Shown here: in pieces, positions 10,238 to 20,089 of the stretch | Layout of the letters: each line of letters opens with the position of its first letter | Numbering within the stretch: position 1 is the stretch's first letter | DNA from: Entrophospora sp. SA101 | Lineage: Eukaryota; Glomeromycota; Glomeromycetes; Entrophosporales; Entrophosporaceae | NCBI GenBank assembly: GCA_958430865.1 | Contig: CAUDNR010003569.1 | Span: forward strand, 1,561 to 30,502 | Direction: 5' to 3' | DNA: 28,942 nt | Notes under the pieces: model-generated | What the model saw: the letters and a program-made list of their open reading frames with translations, nothing else | What the model was told of the DNA's origin: nothing | Database searches by the model: none | Position numbers and translations under genes: made by a program

Positions 10238-11860
10238 TGTTTAATTTTATTTTTTATTTTTTAAAAAAAAAATTTTATGAAGTCCATTTGTGTCCACGTT
10301 AATAATTAATTGCTCATAATAATAAAAAATTTTAGTTTACACATAACACGTGATTTTTTATATCTTCCAACAATGATTATTAATAATAGAGTATAGGTGA
10401 CTTGAATATTTATTTCTTTATTATTATTTTATCAATGTGAACTACTGCATTTATTCCAATAATTTTAAAGTATTCAAATGCATCAAAATGCACGAAAGCT
10501 CGCAGATTGTTTTAAAAAAGGATACGCAACAAAATCCAAGTCTTCTATACAAATTTATCTCAGATCTTCTCAATAAGGTTCTTTGTCAATATCTTCGTCA
10601 AACAATCCTTAATATTATCAAACGTTTTCAACACTTTTTTTGTAATTCAAATTCAAATTCAAATTAGCCAATCGGAATTTCAGTATCTCAATTCTTTTTT
10701 TTTATATGAACAAGTTCATACATACGCTCACCAGAGTTTCGTTCGAATTAACTCTCCCTATTTTGTTGCGACGTGGTATAATTGTAAAATTATAATCTAA
10801 TTGTATATTATGACGTTTCAAAGATTATGTGATTTATACCGTTATTTTGGAGATTATGACTTATATGTGACTTACAAGATTTAAAAAATACCGGATTCAT
10901 TTTTTCTGCATTCGAATTACTCTTCATATTATAGTCATTGTAATATATAAAATGGAAAGCGAGATATCCATTTTTGGAATTCATTAAGCGTAATTTTTTA
11001 ATAGCTTTAAAAATTTATAATATGTCTACAGTGTTAAAAATCAAAATTTCATAAGTTTCGTGACTTTGAACCACTACCAAATGAAAAAGAAAACGTTTTA
11101 CTATGTATCCGTTTATATCATTGTATATATTATTTTAAACGACAAATTATAAACGCTTGCAAAACAAACATGTCAATGTAAAATTGTCGATACTGTACAG
11201 TCACGTGTAGAGATGGGAATTACATGCGCATTGTATAAATAGTAACTAAATATCATTTTCAATATTATTATCACTCTTCTTCACTACTTTCTATTCTAAT
11301 TGTTACAATCAATTAAATTCAATATGGATAAAATATGGATAAATTATTGAAATTTAACAAAATCGAAATTTAACTAAATGATTAATATTGAGTAATATTT
11401 ATTGCATATCCTCATTTTCATCGTCGTTATCACTTTCATCATTTTCGTCTCTCACATTTCAATATCATAATATCTACATTATCATTGCTGGTGTTTTTAA
11501 TTTGTGATTGAAATAAAAACACGCCAATTTAAAAAAGCATTCAGGTGTCAAATTGTTTCTCTTTTTATCATGCATAAAGGAAAGGCGAATCAATTCCTTT
11601 CAGAAGCAGCTGATGAAGCAGGAACAGAAATTATCAATTTTGCCCAATTTAACAAAAAATTTTGATATTAAAAAAAGTCTTTAATTTTGTAAATTAAAAT
11701 CAAATCAAGTGTAATTTATGAGTGTAAAAACATCAATGGTTTACGAAGGCATGAAACTCAAAACATAAAGAATGTGGATATTTATCAATATAAGATTTAG
11801 TATTATAGGCATTTGTCTTGTATTATGTGTACATTAAACTTTTACTACATTTATAATATG
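10238..11860. other. Intergenic region without a supported gene
   Basis: The ORF at 10437-10667 starts at GTG, lacks a recognisable fold and ends in an (AATTCA)n-derived NSNSN tail, so it is not called. A promoter-like arrangement occurs at about 11235-11326: TATAAATAG, then a C/T-rich stretch, then an ATG that opens only eight codons. On the minus strand at about 11400-11460 an acidic peptide (VRDENDESDNDDENED) ends in a stop and could be the last piece of a lost gene. No RNA gene was recognised. Confidence 0.4.
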
Positions 11861-11864
11861 ACGA

Positions 11865-11926
11865 GCATACATACTAATACGTACATACATACATACTAGC
11901 ATACATACAAACACATACATACAATA
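11865..11926. repeat. Imperfect (CATA)n microsatellite
   Basis: Repeated CATA/ACATAC units with scattered substitutions (CTAAT, CTAG, CAAAC interruptions). No coding potential. Confidence 0.85.
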
Positions 11927-12081
11927 TATTTGTTTTTAATTATTATTATATATAATAGACTTAACAGCCTTAGATAAATTTATAGAGAGGGTTTCATTAT
12001 TATTTTTGCATAATGACATTATGTTCTACCTTCCTGTGGATTTTTAGGTCACTCAAACTAACCAAAAATGAATTCAATGTT

Positions 12082-12219
12082 CATCAGGAAAATAAACCTA
12101 CGTAGGGTTTAAAACTGACCAGCATTATGCGGAATGTTAACAGAATTACCAAAATATCGACATAATGCTGGCCAATTCTGAACCCTACGTAGGTTTATGT
12201 AAGATTTATTTTCCTGATG
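12082..12219. mobile_element. Inverted-repeat MITE-like element, 138 bp
   Basis: The left arm begins CATCAGGAAAATAAA and continues with CCTACGTAGGGTT and CCAGCATTATG. The right arm is the complement, with about 10 extra bases (ATCTTACATA class) between the first two blocks. About 30 bp of spacer separates the arms. The inner block CCTACGTAGG is itself palindromic. There is no ORF, and no clear target duplication beyond TT. It is a strong hairpin former. Confidence 0.65.
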
Positions 12220-12530
12220 TTGTCTATACAAAATTTGAGATTATGTAAATAAGTGGTGGTATGTAGTGTTGGTTTCCAAAATTAGAGAGTTTTGCAACCG
12301 TGTGAAAGTCAAAAGGTTTCGCCATAAGTCGAAACTAGTTTTGATTTAGTTTTGACATATAGCTTTTAATTTTAGTTTTGACTTTTACCTCTTCAAAATA
12401 CAACACAGTGGTATACCATTTTCTAAATGGTCACTTCTGTACTTGGTATTTTTTCGATTTTTACATATAAATTTGAATAAGTTAGGTTCTATAGCAGTGT
12501 TAAGCAGAATTGTAAATAAAATAGGCAGAA

Positions 12531-12700
12531 CTTGAGCAGAAATAATGTTTTCAAACGCCACAGATTTTGCTTTAGAAATTCATCGTCCCTGGGTTTTACT
12601 TTTACAAATTTTTGGGGTTCAATCAGCCGATTCTTGCTAGAGAACCCATTTATTCACGATCCGCACACTTTTTTATTAATATTAATTGAATGTTTACAAA
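12531..12700 (-). pseudogene. Fragment of an unidentified gene, duplicated at 15721-16059
   Basis: Read on the minus strand it contains degenerate matches to the longer fragment at 15721-16059 (FSSKN, EPQKFV and the segment around KTLFLL), separated by stops and frame changes. The nucleotide match with about 15870-16085 is obvious over roughly 150 bases. The fragment travels with the receptor duplication unit, lying upstream of copies A and B. The function of the parent gene is unknown. Confidence 0.5.
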
Positions 12701-12975
12701 ATTTATAATACTTATTTCAAAGAATATAATGGCACTAACAACTCATTTTGGAGTTCTTGAACCCAAAATAAAGATGGGAATCGCAATTAACCACAATTCA
12801 ATTTTTATATGCCGCAATTAATTCAGGAGTCATCTTTAACCCTTTGTTAGTCCACAACCCATATCACTAACTTATCTTGTGCTAATTCAATAAATATTCT
12901 TTGGTTGAGGTTTAATAAACATAATTCGTGATTTTGTTCAACACACGTTTTTGAAGAAGATAGTTGTCGAGAGAT

Positions 12976-13850
12976 ATTCATTTTATAAAGAAAAATTCAC
13001 CTTTATTTATACATTTAGAGGAGACTTGAATAACCTTTAATCAAGACAACAAATAGTAAGGTTATAAATAATTTTATTTGAAGAATTATTAGTGTAAATA
13101 TTGATTCATTCATTAAAATTCTTGTTTCAACGGGATTTTTGTGATATTAATATAGTGGAACCACTAATACAAATTTACAATTTTCCCAAACTCAAAAAAA
13201 ATCAATACACGCATTACTATATTAATATTAATTAATTCCCTTTTGGATTGTTGGATGCAAATAACAGACCATTGGGCGTACATTCCTTGGTAAATCTGAT
13301 AAAAATTACATCCAATCACGCATGCAAACAGGATCTTTTTTTAATAATTTAACCATCTACTTATCATAGTAATGATCGCACACAATGAGATTTTTAATAC
13401 ATTAGAGTAACCTGTTTTTGCGAACCTAAATACTGGAATTAAATTTCCTAGAATAAGGTTTTCTACATATGTTTACTTTGGATGTTATCACGATAATTCA
13501 TTTTAAGAAATATAGTTTATGCCAATTAGAATTTGCTGACAAATTTAAAAGTAACTAACCATCATCACAAACAAACTTAAACCAATCAATTGAGAATGAT
13601 AAAGGAATCAATTGTCTATTGGAACAGGGATTAAAATCAAAACATTAAGAAGCAAACAATCAAAACAGATCTAATAAATACCTCCAGTTTTTTACTTTGT
13701 CACATTTTTATTCTAACGGATTTTTGATCTAATAAAGTAATTTTATTTTTACTTTTCAATATTTTAAATAAACAACCAATAACATTGTCTTTTTCTCATC
13801 CTCATCTTCATCCTCCTCTTCTTCTTTTCTTATTAATTAGGCTATAGAAA
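12976..13850 (+). repeat. Upstream block of receptor copy A (duplicated unit)
   Basis: Similar sequence precedes all four receptor copies. Landmarks include ATTCATTTTATAAAGAAA (block edge shared with 27023), GGATTGTTGGATGCAAATAA, CATCCAATCACGCATGCAAA, ATTCTAACGGATTTTTGATC and a final C/T-rich tract, then TTATTAATTAGGCTATA immediately before the ATG. This probably contains the promoter and 5' UTR. The pyrimidine tract followed by TTAATTAG looks like a 3' splice site, so a 5' UTR intron is possible. Confidence 0.7.
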
Positions 13851-15351
13851 ATGTCAGATACAGTATCAAATGACACAGAAACTGTTACATTTGCGGTAAC
13901 TGATGAACAAGGGAAGGCTGCTCTCCTGTTAATGTTGATTGAAAGTTCAGCATCATTGATTGCAACTACATTCGGAATTTCAGTATTTTTTTATATAAGA
14001 TATGCATTTCCCGATTAGTCGATAGAGTTACATTTCGACTTGCGTTGGGTACAATAGTATCAGACTTTGGTATTGCTGGAGCTAAATTAATCGGTTCGAT
14101 GTTTACATCCCAAACCGGCCCAGCATGTACAATCGCCATCTGGGGAACTGTATTTTTTACCCTTACATCAATTTTTTTCCTTACCTGTATTGCTCTGGTA
14201 AGTATCTTTTTATATCTTTTATTAGTCAATCAATCAATCAATCAACTAATTACTTTTATTGTGATCCACGTGAATTAAACAGAATCTGCAAGCCGTATTC
14301 ATTCATGGATACAGGGGTAGACTTAAATTAGAAACGATTTAATTCGTAGGTTCGATCACTTTAGCCACAATTCTATCATTAATTCCGTTCGCCGACAACA
14401 TGTATGGTTGGGATGAGCCCGAAGGGTAAGCTTTTACATCTAATCATTAATTTACTATATCATCATTAACTATATAATCTTTACTTCATAATAGTATGTG
14501 CTGGTTGCGTGACTCGGGTACAAAATTGAGTATTACATGGCAATGGGCATCATTCTATATCTGGGAGATATTTTGTATATTATATTGTTTAATAACATTG
14601 ATTTGTGTTGCGGTGAAGTTATAAAAGAATCAAACAGTAAACGCCAATATTAGTGGTCAAACAGCAACAAGCAAACACGATAAGAATGTTTTAAGGAATA
14701 AGGCCATTATATCATTAGTGGTTAAAAAGGTTAATGGTATCCTGTTGTGCCTATAATAACTCAGTCATCAAATTTTTTAGTTGAAACTGACATTTATGTT
14801 AACCAGAGGATCAATTATGTATTTTTAATACTGTCTATTACCAATGCATTTCAAGGTAACTAACCAATAATAAAATTATGCCATATGATTTAGTAATTTA
14901 TTATTAAATATTTAATAATTTTTTTCTTTAGGTTTTCTCAATACCATAGTATTTATGCAAGATCTCGCGGTTTCTAGAGCTTATAGCTTAACGAAATTAA
15001 AATGGTGGTATAATCACGTTTAATAAATATGAAGAGTCATATCACCATTTATCACGTAATAAAGCATTAGGTTCGGCTGATCATGAAGTAAAAGATGAAC
15101 AGCAGAAACAAAGTCAGCAGCAACCTTCTTTTGGCGAAAAATTACGATATAATTTGTTAATCTTATTGATTAGTAAATCAAAAGGAGATGAAATATTGAT
15201 TGAATATGATCAATTTATGACGGTAAAAGATGACGAGGAATTGTTGTCAACAACGCAAACAATGAATGATAAAAATGATGGTGATGCAAAAGTTAAGGAT
15301 GACGAGGGCACTCTGGATCAATTTAATAAAAATGTGTTATGCAAAATGTAA
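13851..15351 (+). pseudogene. 7TM receptor copy A, inactivated
   Basis: Homologous along its whole length to the intact copy at 23962-25471, with the same four exons: 13851-14197, 14283-14425, 14495-14855 and 14932-15351. Splice sites are retained. At least four lesions are visible. One C is lost from a CCCC run near 14014, truncating the product after TM1. A TAT-to-TAA change in exon 2 (near 14338) gives a stop. There is a stop and indels in exon 3 (VKL then TAA near 14620; further shifts near 14730-14745). One T is inserted in exon 4 (near 15020). The acidic C-terminal end (KDDEELLSTTQTMNDKND) survives. No functional protein is expected. Confidence 0.88.
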
Positions 15352-15720
15352 AAATATCTATAATTTAAGTAATTTTATATAAATAATAAACAAATATTTT
15401 ATGATTCTTTTTTTATAAAGTAAACTGATTTTTGTAAAAGTATTTTCGTCTGTAAACGAGTGACCCGCAAGTAAACCAAAATATTTATTATTATCTTGGA
15501 GGGTTCCTAATTGTAATTCTAATCTTAATATTAATCTCCTATTCGAATATTCGTAAATCCAAAATTCCGAATTCTGAATATTTATTCAAAAACCTCGTAA
15601 TTATTCTGTATGCTCGTAATTATTCTGGATGCTCTTATATTTTGGATGTTCATAACTCTTCATTACTTCAGATATTGTATAAATTTTGATAAATTATATC
15701 ATCATACAAATCAATATTTA
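15352..15720. other. 3' flank of copy A, no gene
   Basis: The first 70-80 bases match the 3' flank of copy C (AATAATAAACAAATATTT, then ATTCTTTTTTTATAAAGTAAA), so the duplicated unit ends near 15430. The rest is AT-rich with a short local repeat of CTCGTAATTATTCTG. Confidence 0.5.
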
Positions 15721-16059
15721 TTAATCAGGTGTAAGAATGTTGTGACATTTTAAAAATGATCTATACAATTGGTAGTTCCTGAAGTATTGGGAAAAAATTT
15801 TCTGCAAATTCCATTTGGGTTTCGCTTTATAATATAAATAAATGTCCGACTTATCGAGTTTAGATGTGTAGGCAGAAATAATGTTTTCAAACGCCGCAGA
15901 TTTTGATTTTTCGCCGCTGAAATTCATCATCTCCCTGCTTACAAATTTTTGGGGTTCAGTCAGCCAGTTCTTGCTAGAGAACCATTTATTCACGAATTCA
16001 TCAATTAAAATAATTTCTGGGCCAAAATTCAATAAATTTTTGTGAACTGATCCACACAC
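15721..16059 (-). pseudogene. Unidentified gene fragment, 112 codons
   Basis: Open minus-strand frame with a protein-like composition (DEFVNKWFSSKNWLTEPQ, KLDKSDIYLYYKAK, QKIFSQYFRNYQLYRSF) and a stop at 15721. I do not recognise the family. A decayed copy of part of it lies at 12531-12700 in the equivalent position upstream of receptor copy A, so it was present in the duplicated segment. The 5' side runs directly into repeat sequence at about 16060, so it is probably a truncated last exon rather than a live gene, although the frame is clean. Confidence 0.45.
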
Positions 16060-16074
16060 TTTTTTGTTAGTATT

Positions 16075-17208
16075 AATTGAATGTTTATAATTTTATTTGA
16101 GGAATTATTAGTGTAAATCATAAGTTGGTATTATTATTTAGTGGTAGAAATCTATTTTCGATTCATTCATTATGTCGTAATTTTTTGTGACCCATCTGAT
16201 TGTTTTAATATTAAAAAATTCTTGTTTCAACGGGATTTTCGTGATATTAATATTAATATAGTGGTACCTAAGTGGTACCACTAATACATGTTTACAATTC
16301 TTCCAAACTGAAAAAAAATCAATATACACATTGCTATATTAATATTAATTAATTCCTTTTCCAAAATATTTGGATTGTTGGATGCAAATAACAGACCATT
16401 GGGCGTACATATAGTTAACATTAATTATGGCAATGTATTCAGCCTTGGTAAATGAAAGAAATCTAATAAAATTACATCCAATCACGCATGCAAACGGGAT
16501 TTTTTTTTAATGGTTTTACCATCTACTTATTATAGTAATAGTAATGCTCGCACACAATGCGATTTTTCAATACATTAAAGTAACCTGTTTGCGAACCTTA
16601 ATACTGGATTTGAATTTCCTGGAGCAAGGTTTTCTACATATGTTTACTTTGGAGTTATTACGGTAATTCGTTCAATGTTTTAAGAAATTTAGTTTATGCC
16701 AAGTGGATTGCTGACAAATAAAAAAACTTAAACCAATTAATTGAAAATGATAAGAGAATCATCTTTTGGAACCGGGATTAAAATCAAAACGTTAAGAATC
16801 AAACAAACAAAACTTGTCTAGATAAATATTTCCTGTTTTTTTATTTTGTCTCCATTTTTATTCTAACGGATTTTTGATCTAACAAAGTATTAATTTTTTT
16901 TTACTTTTCGATATTTTAAAAAAACAAGGAAATTTCTATACACAAACAAAAAGGTTCTTTTTTATGAAATATACAGAACCCTACAAAAAAAGAGATTTAA
17001 TTGTGGGCTTAAATTTTTGTATATAGGCGTGACATTTAATAGTGAAGTGATGATTAAAATTTGTGGTGTGGTAGACTCTAAAAATTAAATCTTATTGTCA
17101 CTTAGGTTCTGTATATAGGTTTACCCTTTAAATAAACAACACAACCAATAATATTTGTCTCTTTTTTCCTTCTTCCTCTTCTTGTTCTTATTAAATAGAC
17201 TATATAAA
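16075..17208 (+). repeat. Upstream block of receptor copy B (duplicated unit)
   Basis: Same landmarks as the block before copy A, and closer in detail to the block before copy D (ACCCATCTGATTGTTTTAAT, AACATTAATTATGG and an extra element near the ATG). It includes the palindrome GTGGTACC...GGTACCAC at 16261-16281 and ends with C/T-rich sequence, TTAAATAGACTATATAAA and the ATG at 17209. Confidence 0.7.
16928..17126. mobile_element. Mutator-type MITE in the copy B leader
   Basis: A roughly 199-bp insertion relative to copies A and C, starting GGAAATTTCTATACAC and ending GTATATAGGTTTACCC, i.e. with imperfect terminal inverted repeats. The right flank is TTTAAATAA; in copy D the same element is flanked by TTTAAATAA on both sides, indicating a 9-bp target duplication as in Mutator-like elements. 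It sits about 80 bp upstream of the receptor start codon. Confidence 0.65.
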
Positions 17209-17280
17209 ATGTTGGATCCAGTATCAAATGACACAAACTGTTACATATGCGGTAACCCCTGAAGAAGGGCAAGTGGTTCC
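17209..17280 (+). pseudogene. 7TM receptor copy B, 5' fragment only
   Basis: ATG followed by sequence matching the first 24 or so codons of the intact copy (LDPVSNDT... then TPEEGQVV in another frame). Two bases are missing within GACACAGAAACT, giving a frameshift, and homology stops abruptly after GTGGTTC at about 17279. The remaining exons are not found downstream. Confidence 0.8.
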
Positions 17281-17324
17281 TTGTACATTTTATAACTAAT
17301 TATAATTAGAATTTATTTCACTAT

Positions 17325-17900
17325 AGGTGCTAGTGAACGTGTTTCTGATATGAAAACCATGTTCATCATAGTAGAAATCCTGGCTCAGATGCAGTCATAA
17401 CTGTTGCAAAATCATGTTATGCAAAGAAAAATAATGATAATATCAAATTTTTAAAAGGACATGGTATTAATTATTTAGCACAGAACTGTTCAAGATTTAA
17501 TGGTGGTCTTAATTTTTATGCAGTAGAATATATAAAAACAAACAATTTTTTTCCCTTCCATAAATTGTTTTCTCAAGTAATAAAGAAATACCAAATGAAA
17601 TCAAACAACATCCTATGTTACTGATACCTTCTTTACACAATTGGCTGTTATTTGAGATGATGAATTATTTAGCAATCCAAGTGTTACTAATCCTTTAAAG
17701 ACACTCTTAAAGAAACATTCATATTACATGTGGCTATCCCAAAATTGACATCACAACAAATAAAAGAACCTGATTATTTTCAGTACATCTCAAAAAATGC
17801 TGCTAATAAAATTAACCTTCCAACATTAGTTCCATTAAGACATTGTACACATAACCACACTGATAATATTAAGAATGTAATGATTATTGCTAACTGTTAA
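17325..17900 (+). pseudogene. Unidentified coding remnant next to copy B
   Basis: After an acceptor-like TTTCACTATAG, coding-like peptides occur in different frames. One is SERVSDMK. Another is an 89-codon stretch from 17358 to the TGA at 17622-17624 containing HHSRNPGSDAVITVAKSC and FNGGLNFYAVEYIK. A third is a 63-codon stretch 17712-17900 (TSQQIKEPDYFQYISKN, LRHCTHNHTDNIKN). No ATG or recognised domain. It looks like a broken gene joined to truncated copy B. Confidence 0.4.
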
Positions 17901-17948
17901 TACAATCAGTCACTCACTATTAATTATCCATTATATAGCGCATAAAAA

Positions 17949-18308
17949 CCCTTTTATAATGTCTTTTAAATGTCTAATAATTACCTTTACATCCATGTAT
18001 CAAAAAATTTATTAGTATCCATGTTTACAATATATAAAAAAATCACTAAAGTCCTTTTGTCATATCTTTTGGAATGTCTAATCATTACCTTTACACAATG
18101 ATATATTACACCATGTTATTAAAAAAAACCTATTTACATGCATTGTACAATACATAAAAAGTTTATTAAAGGAAAATTCCTTTCATTATGCCTTTTGAAA
18201 TGTCTAATGGTTACCTTTACACAATGAAAACATCTTTGATATTTATGTTCATATGTATGATGACATGCATGACAATAACACCCCTATTTAAATATATAAT
18301 ACAATATA
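17949..18308. repeat. Three diverged tandem repeats of about 100-125 bp
   Basis: Units start near 17951, 18052 and 18178. Each begins CCTTTTnTnATnTCTTTTnnAATGTCTAAT-like and continues with nTTACCTTTACA. The third unit is interrupted at 18312 by the terminal-repeat element. Confidence 0.6.
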
Positions 18309-18592
18309 ATCGTGTAGTTATCCGCAAAAATACCCGCAAATTTGCGCAGTATTTTGTGAAACGTGAGAATATTCGAAAATATCCGAATCCATATTTATTC
18401 ATTTGATGAATGAAATATTTATAGTAAATAAATATAGAAAAAAATTAATACTATTATGTTTGTTCATGTTAAATGCATTTTATTTTTGCCACATTTATAT
18501 ATATATAAATTAACATATTAACCACATATCCAAAAAAAATTTTTATGCATTTAATTTTTGCTATGTTTTTAACCACATATCCAATTTTCAAG

Positions 18593-18795
18593 GATCAATT
18601 ACCAAATCATTCAATTTTTTTTAATCGAACCACATATTCATAATTCATTATTTTTTTCCAACTGACTACAATTAATTATCAAATCATTCGATTTTTTTCA
18701 ATTGAACCACATATTCATAATTCATTATTTTTTTCCAACTGACTACAATTAATTATCAAATCATTGATTTTTTTTAAACCAAACCACATATTCAT
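18593..18795. repeat. 77-bp minisatellite, about 2.6 units
   Basis: Two near-identical units and a partial third, each containing ATCAAATCATTCGATTTTTT, then GAACCACATATTCATAATTC, then CCAACTGACTACAATTAATT. It lies inside the 18312-19821 element and abuts the nested MITE. Confidence 0.75.
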
Positions 18796-18796
18796 A

Positions 18797-18949
18797 CAGT
18801 TGAACCCTCATTTCAATGGATTATAATTAAATTCGCATTTCAACGGATTTTTAAAATCTTGTTACACATTATTAATAATTTCATTTTGACGGATTTTGAA
18901 CAAAATTTTCTTATATGTCCAACCACTTCATTGAAATGAGGTTTGACTG
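18797..18949. mobile_element. Nested pogo/Tigger-type MITE, 153 bp, TA duplication
   Basis: The left end is CAGTTGAACCCTCATTTCAA and the right end complements it (CAGTCAAACCTCATTTCAAT when read inward). TA occurs directly on both sides (18795-18796 and 18950-18951). Terminal CAGT(T/C)GAACCTC-like repeats with a TA duplication are typical of pogo/Tigger Tc1-mariner elements. Three interior copies of a (C)ATTTCAACGGATT-like motif are subterminal repeats. No ORF. Confidence 0.75.
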
Positions 18950-19269
18950 TATTAATGTATTTCAAACCATTCGATTTCCATCTATTTTCAAATAATTAAT
19001 GTTATTTTGACTGATTTGGGGTTAATTCATAAGTTTATCAAATCATTCTTTTTTTATTAGATTAATTAAGATTGCTTTTATTCTTCATTATTTTTAACCA
19101 CATGTCAATGTATTTACTATTTTTAAGTGTAATGATATATAAAATAAAACATGCTTTTTAAAAAGATATAAATATAGGAGAATTTCCTTGAACTGACCAA
19201 AAAATTATAGATGATCCAAGTGAAGAATGGCAAAAAAGAAAGTGTAAACTATTTACAAAAGAGGAAAGG

Positions 19270-19497
19270 ATGCTTGTGGAGAGATTTAAATCTGTAGTAG
19301 ATTATCGCAAAAATATTACAACTACAAGTCAAAAACAGATTGCCAAAGAAATTTGTCTAAATTCCAAAGTTGAAATTGGTTTAAATCAATCAATGATATC
19401 GAAAATATACAATGGTACAGATATACCAAAATGTAACAATACCTTAGATGCAATTAATTCTTGGATTGATAAAAATGCTAAAATTAAAATTATATAA
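19270..19497 (+). CDS. Helix-turn-helix protein encoded in the TIR element
   Basis: A 75-aa ORF from the ATG at 19270; the frame is open further upstream to 19192, adding residues such as DDPSEEWQKRKC and LFTKEERM, so the ATG may be internal or preceded by an exon. Residues about 19-47 (TSQKQIAKEI... GLNQSMISKIYNGT) resemble a Cro/XRE-type helix-turn-helix, with a longer-than-usual loop between helices 1 and 2. It ends with LDAINSWIDKN. A DNA-binding role, perhaps recognising the element's own repeats, is inference. Catalytic residues are absent. Its position between two nearly identical inverted repeats suggests it belongs to the element. Confidence 0.5.
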   Translation: MLVERFKSVVDYRKNITTTSQKQIAKEICLNSKVEIGLNQSMISKIYNGTDIPKCNNTLDAINSWIDKNAKIKII

Positions 19498-19924
19498 AAT
19501 GTGTATAATCATGAAAATCTAATTCATAATTTATTTGATAATTATATATTTATTAATATTTTATTTTTTTATTTTAATTTATATTTAATAATATGTATTC
19601 TAAAGGACATCATTTATAAGATACTAAAATCCAAGAACTAAAAAATTGTCTATTTTTCCTATACTTCCTATACATGATATGTCATTTAAATAAAAAAAAA
19701 TAAAAAAATAATTCGGATATTTTAATAATATTGCTGCGCAAATTTGCGGATATTTTCGAATATTCTCACGGTTTCACAAAATACTGCGCAAATTTGCGGG
19801 TATTTTTGCGGATAACTACACAATTATTAATACAATGATTGAAAAATTTTACCAAAAAAACAACACTGACAGCAAAGTAATATTCGATACATTAATCTTT
19901 TGCCACATAAACCATTCAGATGTT

Positions 19925-20085
19925 CTAGAGAAACAGGTACTTTTTACTTGAAAGATCCTTCTTCGATAAAATGATCTCAAACATAGCTTTCTCTATATGA
20001 GTTTTCCATACTTTGTCAAAGTTTTGTATTTTTTTTTTATTTGGTGGTCTACATAATACATCATTGGTAATGGACTCTGACAAAA
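19925..20085 (-). pseudogene. Unidentified coding remnant
   Basis: The minus strand reads about 50 codons with protein-like composition (SITNDVLCRPPNKKKIQ, FDKVWKTHIEKAMFEIILSK) to a stop at 19925. An overlapping frame upstream gives ASVNDGIILINDEEKIF. No ATG-started ORF or known domain. Probably a decayed gene piece. Confidence 0.3.
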
Positions 20086-20089
20086 AATT

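Larger units (their letters stand above)
18312..19821. mobile_element. 1.51-kb terminal-inverted-repeat element carrying a helix-turn-helix ORF
   Basis: The left terminus 18312-18385 (GTGTAGTTATCCGCAAAAAT...) and the right terminus 19747-19821 are inverted copies of each other over 74-75 bases, with a single-base indel as the only difference I see. This implies recent activity or conversion. The repeats contain the palindrome CGCAAATTTGCG, present once more near the inner right end. The interior holds a 77-bp minisatellite (18593-18795), a nested MITE (18797-18949) and an HTH ORF (19270-19497), but no recognisable DDE transposase, so it is probably non-autonomous. No exact target duplication is seen (AATATAATC against AATTATTAA). 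The superfamily is undetermined. Confidence 0.75.

Noticed and set aside
10437..10667. 76-codon ORF ending in NSNSNSN
   Set aside because: Starts with GTG, which is not expected in a fungal nuclear gene, has no domain, and the tail comes from a short AATTCA repeat.
14125..14331. Alternative plus-strand ORF in receptor copy A, and a minus-strand ORF at 13966-14229
   Set aside because: Both overlap exon 1 of the receptor pseudogene in wrong frames; the homologous frame explains the sequence.
16138..16329. Minus-strand ORFs at 16138-16329 and 23094-23282
   Set aside because: They fall in the repeated upstream blocks; the same sequence in other copies does not keep an ORF. Their similarity reflects the inverted block, not protein conservation.
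18188..18406. Overlapping plus and minus ORFs of 61-72 codons
   Set aside because: They straddle the boundary between the tandem repeat and the terminal inverted repeat of the element, so they cannot represent one ancestral gene.
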